A DNA stretch of 8,363 nt from positions 1 through 8,363 of the forward strand of contig CAIYOL010000336.1 in the NCBI GenBank assembly GCA_903927855.1, read 5' to 3'. The DNA comes from an uncultured Planctomycetota bacterium (GTDB lineage: Bacteria > Planctomycetota > Phycisphaerae > Sedimentisphaerales > Anaerobacaceae). Positions 5,980 through 8,363 of this stretch are shown here, one piece after another (the first letter of the stretch is position 1; every line of letters starts with the position of its first letter). The position numbers were made by a program, and so were the translations under genes. Under the pieces are notes generated by a model. The model was not told the DNA's origin. It saw only the letters and a program-made list of their open reading frames with translations, and did not search any database.

Positions 5980-6210
5980 ATGAGGTCCTGGTTTTGTTTT
6001 ACTTTTGTTGTTTTTTGTTTTACGGCAGCTTTAATTCTTACCATTTATCTCCGTAACGCCGACAATCGCATTTTCTATAAGCTTTATACGTGCACAGCCG
6101 AGCAAAGTCGGCTAAAACAGCAGCTTTGGCAGAAGCAACTGCGGCTGGAAAATTTAATAAGTCCTGCCGCTGTCTTGCACCGTCTTGACGGTAATAAAGC
6201 AGGACATTGA
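5980..6210 (+). CDS. ftsL: FtsL-like small bitopic cell-division protein
   Basis: 76 aa. It has a short N-terminus, one hydrophobic segment at about 4-23, and then a periplasmic part with a heptad-like helix at about 38-60 (EQSRLKQQLWQKQLRLENLI) ending in SPAAV. This layout (transmembrane segment, leucine-rich coiled coil, then a 'LxSP' turn) and the position immediately before ftsI are typical of FtsL, which forms the FtsQ-FtsB-FtsL complex that activates FtsW and FtsI at the septum. Sequence identity in this family is low, so the call rests on topology and context. It is shorter than many FtsL proteins and lacks a long cytosolic N-terminus. The ATG at 5980 has no clear Shine-Dalgarno. Alternative: a lineage-specific divisome scaffold equivalent to FtsL or FtsB. 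Confidence 0.7.
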   Translation: MRSWFCFTFVVFCFTAALILTIYLRNADNRIFYKLYTCTAEQSRLKQQLWQKQLRLENLISPAAVLHRLDGNKAGH

Positions 6211-6252
6211 AAAATTGTTTTAAAAGTAAGAGAATCAAGCTTCACTATCGAA

Positions 6253-6268
6253 TGAAAAGTTGAAAAGT
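6253..6268 (+). repeat. 8-bp perfect tandem duplication at the ftsI start
   Basis: TGAAAAGT occurs twice in direct succession (6253-6260 and 6261-6268). The A at 6252 makes an ATG with the first copy, but that ATG reads only three codons (MKS) before TGA at 6261-6263. Removing one copy would restore an ATG in frame with ftsI and give the same N-terminal residues MKSVR. The mini-ORF stop overlaps the TTG start of ftsI. Confidence 0.8.
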
Positions 6269-7963
6269 GTACGAATTATCATTTTCTTCTTTGTTTTGCT
6301 GATTGTGGCATTTTTGTCACTGGCGGGGCGGTGTTTTTATCTGCAGTTTCTTAAAAGCGACGATTATATTGCCGCCTGTGCCAGGCAACAGCAGGGGCGC
6401 ATAATCCAAATGCCTCAACGCGGCGTGATTCTCGATTGTCGGGGAAGGGTACTTGCCGCGAGCAATAGAGTTCAGACTATTTTTGCCGAGCCGAGAGTTA
6501 TAAAAGACGCCAAGACTACCTCCACCGAACTTGCCCCGATATTGGATATGGGCGCACACGAAATCTGTAAGCTTATCACCGACAGTAAAAATCCTGGCTT
6601 TACTAAAATCAAAGCAGGCGCCGACGCAGACCAGTGTGGAGCAGCGGCTAAAATTTATGGCATCGGTGTTCAGTCGGATTGGCGAAGGTATTATCCGGTC
6701 GGTTCTCTGGCTGCACATGTCGTTGGTTTTACAAGTTCTGACAACCACGGCTTGGGGGGAATTGAGCTGCAATACGACAAGAAGCTTGGCGGTTCGTCTG
6801 GACAGGACATTTTTTTTGCCGATGCAGCTCGTCGGCCAGTCCGGCTGAAACAACAGGATAGCGTTGTCAGTGATGGTGTCGGCATTATTTTGACCCTCGA
6901 TGCCACCATCCAGCAGTTCGCACGGACCGAACTTATGAAGCAATACCGCGCTTTCCAAGCCGAGTCGGCCGTGGCGATTGCGGCTGATGCCAAAACGGGG
7001 GCGATTTTGGCACTTGTTTCGCTGCCCGATTTTGACCCTAACAACATTCAGTTAGTTGCCGTCGACCATTTCCGTAATCGGGCGGTAACCGACCAGTTTG
7101 AACCCGGCAGTATCATAAAGCCGGTCGTCGCTGCTGTCGCAATCGACGCGGGCGCTATTAACAGGAACGAGAGAATATACTGCGAAGATGGCAGCTATCA
7201 CGGCAAGGGCTTCGGCAGCATCAGCGAATACGGCGGCCATCGCTATGGAAGCCTGACGATAGATGAGATTCTGACTGTTTCGAGCAACATAGGAATGGCC
7301 AAAGTCGGACAAAAGCTCGGCAAGGAAAAGCTCTACAACGGGATGAAACGTTTCGGCTTCGGCAAAGAAACAGGCCTCGAATTGCCGGGCGAGGCGGAGG
7401 GTTTCCTGCCGCCTTTGCAAAGCTGGACGGGGTACAGCGTGACTCGAATACCTTTCGGACAGGAAATTTCCGTAACCGCGATTCAGCTCATGCGGGCCTT
7501 CTGCATACTTGCCAATGGCGGGCATTCGGTCCAGCCGTTCCTTGTCAGGGCAATGGTGGACAGCGACGGCAAGATTATTGAAAGAAATGAGCCGGAGCCG
7601 TCCGCGGGTTTTATTATTGACCCTGAAGTCGCTAAATGGATTGTTACCAAAGCTATGGTGGACGTGGTCAATGACGAGAAAGGCACCGGCAAACTGGCCA
7701 AGCTGGAAAAATGGCAGGTGTTCGGAAAGACCGGAACTGCCAACGTCGCCAGCAGCGACCGGCGGGGATACTCCGAAAACGAATTTATAGCATCCTTTAT
7801 AGGCGGAGCGCCTGCCGAGGACCCGAAAGTGCTCGTTCTGGTTTCAGTCCGAAGGCCCAGAGTTTCTCTCGGCAAAGGTTATACCGGCGGGGCAGTCGCC
7901 TCTCCAGTTGTCGGCAGCATACTCGAAAAAACCCTCACTTACCTCGAAAAACATCCGCTCTAA
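6260..7963 (+). CDS. ftsI: Septal peptidoglycan transpeptidase (class B PBP, FtsI/PBP3-like)
   Basis: 567 aa from TTG. It has a short basic cytosolic start, a membrane anchor (about 6-22), a PBP dimerisation domain (about 45-195, with RGVILDCRGRVLAAS at 54-68 and GGIELQYDKKLGG at 166-178) and a transpeptidase domain (about 235-560). The active-site motifs are complete: SIIK (284-287, nucleophile Ser284), SSN (341-343) and KTGT (490-493). It cross-links septal peptidoglycan in the periplasm and is the target of beta-lactams; no PASTA domains follow. The position after the ftsL-like gene fits FtsI rather than an elongation PBP. TTG 6260 is the only start in the frame: the in-frame stop TAA is at 6227-6229, and no ATG, GTG or other TTG lies between. 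The upstream ATG at 6252 is out of frame because of an 8-bp duplication. No clear Shine-Dalgarno is visible. The gene ends 121 bp before a convergent PBP gene. Confidence 0.95.
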   Translation: MKSVRIIIFFFVLLIVAFLSLAGRCFYLQFLKSDDYIAACARQQQGRIIQMPQRGVILDCRGRVLAASNRVQTIFAEPRVIKDAKTTSTELAPILDMGAHEICKLITDSKNPGFTKIKAGADADQCGAAAKIYGIGVQSDWRRYYPVGSLAAHVVGFTSSDNHGLGGIELQYDKKLGGSSGQDIFFADAARRPVRLKQQDSVVSDGVGIILTLDATIQQFARTELMKQYRAFQAESAVAIAADAKTGAILALVSLPDFDPNNIQLVAVDHFRNRAVTDQFEPGSIIKPVVAAVAIDAGAINRNERIYCEDGSYHGKGFGSISEYGGHRYGSLTIDEILTVSSNIGMAKVGQKLGKEKLYNGMKRFGFGKETGLELPGEAEGFLPPLQSWTGYSVTRIPFGQEISVTAIQLMRAFCILANGGHSVQPFLVRAMVDSDGKIIERNEPEPSAGFIIDPEVAKWIVTKAMVDVVNDEKGTGKLAKLEKWQVFGKTGTANVASSDRRGYSENEFIASFIGGAPAEDPKVLVLVSVRRPRVSLGKGYTGGAVASPVVGSILEKTLTYLEKHPL

Positions 7964-7972
7964 TGTGAAAGC

Positions 7973-7980
7973 AGGAGGTG
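7973..7980 (+). promoter_or_regulatory. Orphan consensus Shine-Dalgarno after ftsI
   Basis: AGGAGGTG lies 10 nt after the ftsI stop, where the ribosome-binding site of the next dcw gene (often murE) would be. No ATG or GTG follows at usual spacing; a TTG at 7993 opens a frame of only seven codons. The sequence directly after it is antisense to a protein-coding trace on the other strand. It may be the leftover 5' edge of a lost gene, or chance. Confidence 0.4.
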
Positions 7981-7984
7981 TAGT

Positions 7985-8084
7985 TCACTGCTTTGCTATC
8001 CATCGCAGCTCGTTAATATCTTCGGCTCGAACGAACTCGACACGGCCGTCATTGAACAAGATGTTGCAGGTTGTACGTTTTGTT
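7985..8084 (-). pseudogene. C-terminal protein remnant without a start
   Basis: On the minus strand, in a frame different from the upstream PBP gene, about 30 codons read like a real protein end: RTTCNILFNDGRVEF, then VRAEDINELRWIAKQ and TGA. The 'N-hydrophobic-F-x-DG-x-VEF' pattern resembles the C-termini of planctomycete proteins with prepilin-like H-X9-DG domains. No ATG, GTG or upstream TTG begins a reasonable gene after the PBP stop at 8085. Extending the frame upstream only gives a shadow of the PBP gene with low-complexity Ser/Arg/Ala content. A deletion or recombination remnant fits best. The family assignment is tentative. Confidence 0.4.
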
Positions 8085-8363
8085 TTATTCTGCTGTATGG
8101 TTATTTTTCCCGATATAGTTGGCGTCGATGCAGAAGCGGATGATGTCACGCGCGATAGGGGCGGCATCGCTTGAGCCGTGCTGGCCGCCTTCAACAAGGA
8201 CCGCAATCGAAATCTTTTTGCTGGAGCTATCTTCTGCAAAACCGCAGAACCACGCGTTCTCAGGGTTTTCAGTCGAGCCGGTCTTGCCATAAACCTTCAC
8301 GCCTCGCTCGGAGAAACCTGTAGAGGTAAATTCGTTATAAGCTGTTCCGCCGGATTCGTTAAC
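8085..8363 (-). CDS. Penicillin-binding transpeptidase, C-terminal part (partial)
   Basis: 92 codons plus a stop are visible; the gene continues past the right edge of the window, so its start is not seen. The fragment begins with VNESGGTAYNEF, then VYGKTGSTENPENAWFCGFA. K27-T28-G29 is the third active-site motif of the penicillin-binding protein fold, and AWFxGFA is the strand that normally follows it. IAVLVEGGQHGSSDAAPIARDII is typical of the C-terminal end of MrdA/PbpA-type class B transpeptidases or similar PBPs without a PASTA tail. It is convergent with ftsI. It differs clearly from the ftsI C-terminus, so the two are not a recent duplication. Whether it is the elongation PBP2 or another class cannot be decided from this piece. 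The last ten residues (YIGKNNHTAE) are not conserved-looking and may derive from the junction. Confidence 0.88.
   Translation of the reverse strand, partial: VNESGGTAYNEFTSTGFSERGVKVYGKTGSTENPENAWFCGFAEDSSSKKISIAVLVEGGQHGSSDAAPIARDIIRFCIDANYIGKNNHTAE

Noticed and set aside
6317..6958. 213-codon open frame on the minus strand
   Set aside because: Antisense shadow of ftsI; the ftsI motifs run through this region in the plus frame.
7052..7525. 157-codon open frame on the minus strand
   Set aside because: Antisense to the ftsI transpeptidase domain containing SIIK and SSN.
8085..8290. Upstream part of the frame that ends at 7985, as one intact 101-aa gene
   Set aside because: This part overlaps the convincing PBP C-terminus in another frame and is Ser/Arg/Ala-rich shadow sequence. 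Only the last 30 or so codons look protein-like.

Overview
The window holds two gene neighbourhoods from what looks like a Gram-negative bacterium of the Planctomycetota (perhaps Phycisphaerae or Sedimentisphaerales). That placement is inferred from gene style: a divergent division and cell-wall (dcw) cluster with an inserted LysM gene, a degenerate FtsL, weak or absent Shine-Dalgarno sites at most genes, and a trace resembling the C-termini of planctomycete 'NVLFxDGxVEF' proteins. It has not been checked by any search.

Left part, minus strand (about 9-2885): proA (gamma-glutamyl phosphate reductase, proline synthesis) is followed 12 nt later by a B12-binding radical SAM protein with a hydrophobic, basic C-terminal tail. 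The two are probably one transcription unit. Their start faces a rightward tRNA-Gly(UCC) gene. The 80-bp AT-rich gap between proA and the tRNA carries a 7-nt tandem repeat and two candidate promoters that point at each other.

Middle and right part, plus strand (about 3278-7963): the start of a dcw cluster, in the order mraZ, an unrecognised 69-aa ORF, rsmH, a membrane-anchored double-LysM protein, an ftsL-like small bitopic protein, and ftsI. The mraZ promoter region has GTGGG-type repeats lying across a recognisable -35/-10 pair, as expected for MraZ autoregulation. The logic of the set is division-site cell-wall synthesis: MraZ regulates the cluster, RsmH modifies 16S rRNA, the FtsL-like protein scaffolds the divisome, FtsI makes septal cross-links, and the LysM protein probably binds peptidoglycan.

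Right end: after ftsI the cluster stops abruptly. A consensus Shine-Dalgarno sequence is left without a start codon. It is directly followed by the antisense tail of a protein fragment without a start, and then by the 3' end of a second, convergent penicillin-binding transpeptidase that runs off the window. This looks like a rearrangement scar.

The most notable small-scale feature is an 8-bp perfect tandem duplication on the ftsI start codon. It puts the ATG out of frame as a three-codon mini-ORF (MKS-stop) and leaves TTG as the only in-frame start. No CRISPR array, insertion sequence or clearly novel defence system is visible. The less usual content is the undescribed 69-aa ORF, the LysM gene inside the dcw cluster, the hairpin before rsmH, and the ftsI start.
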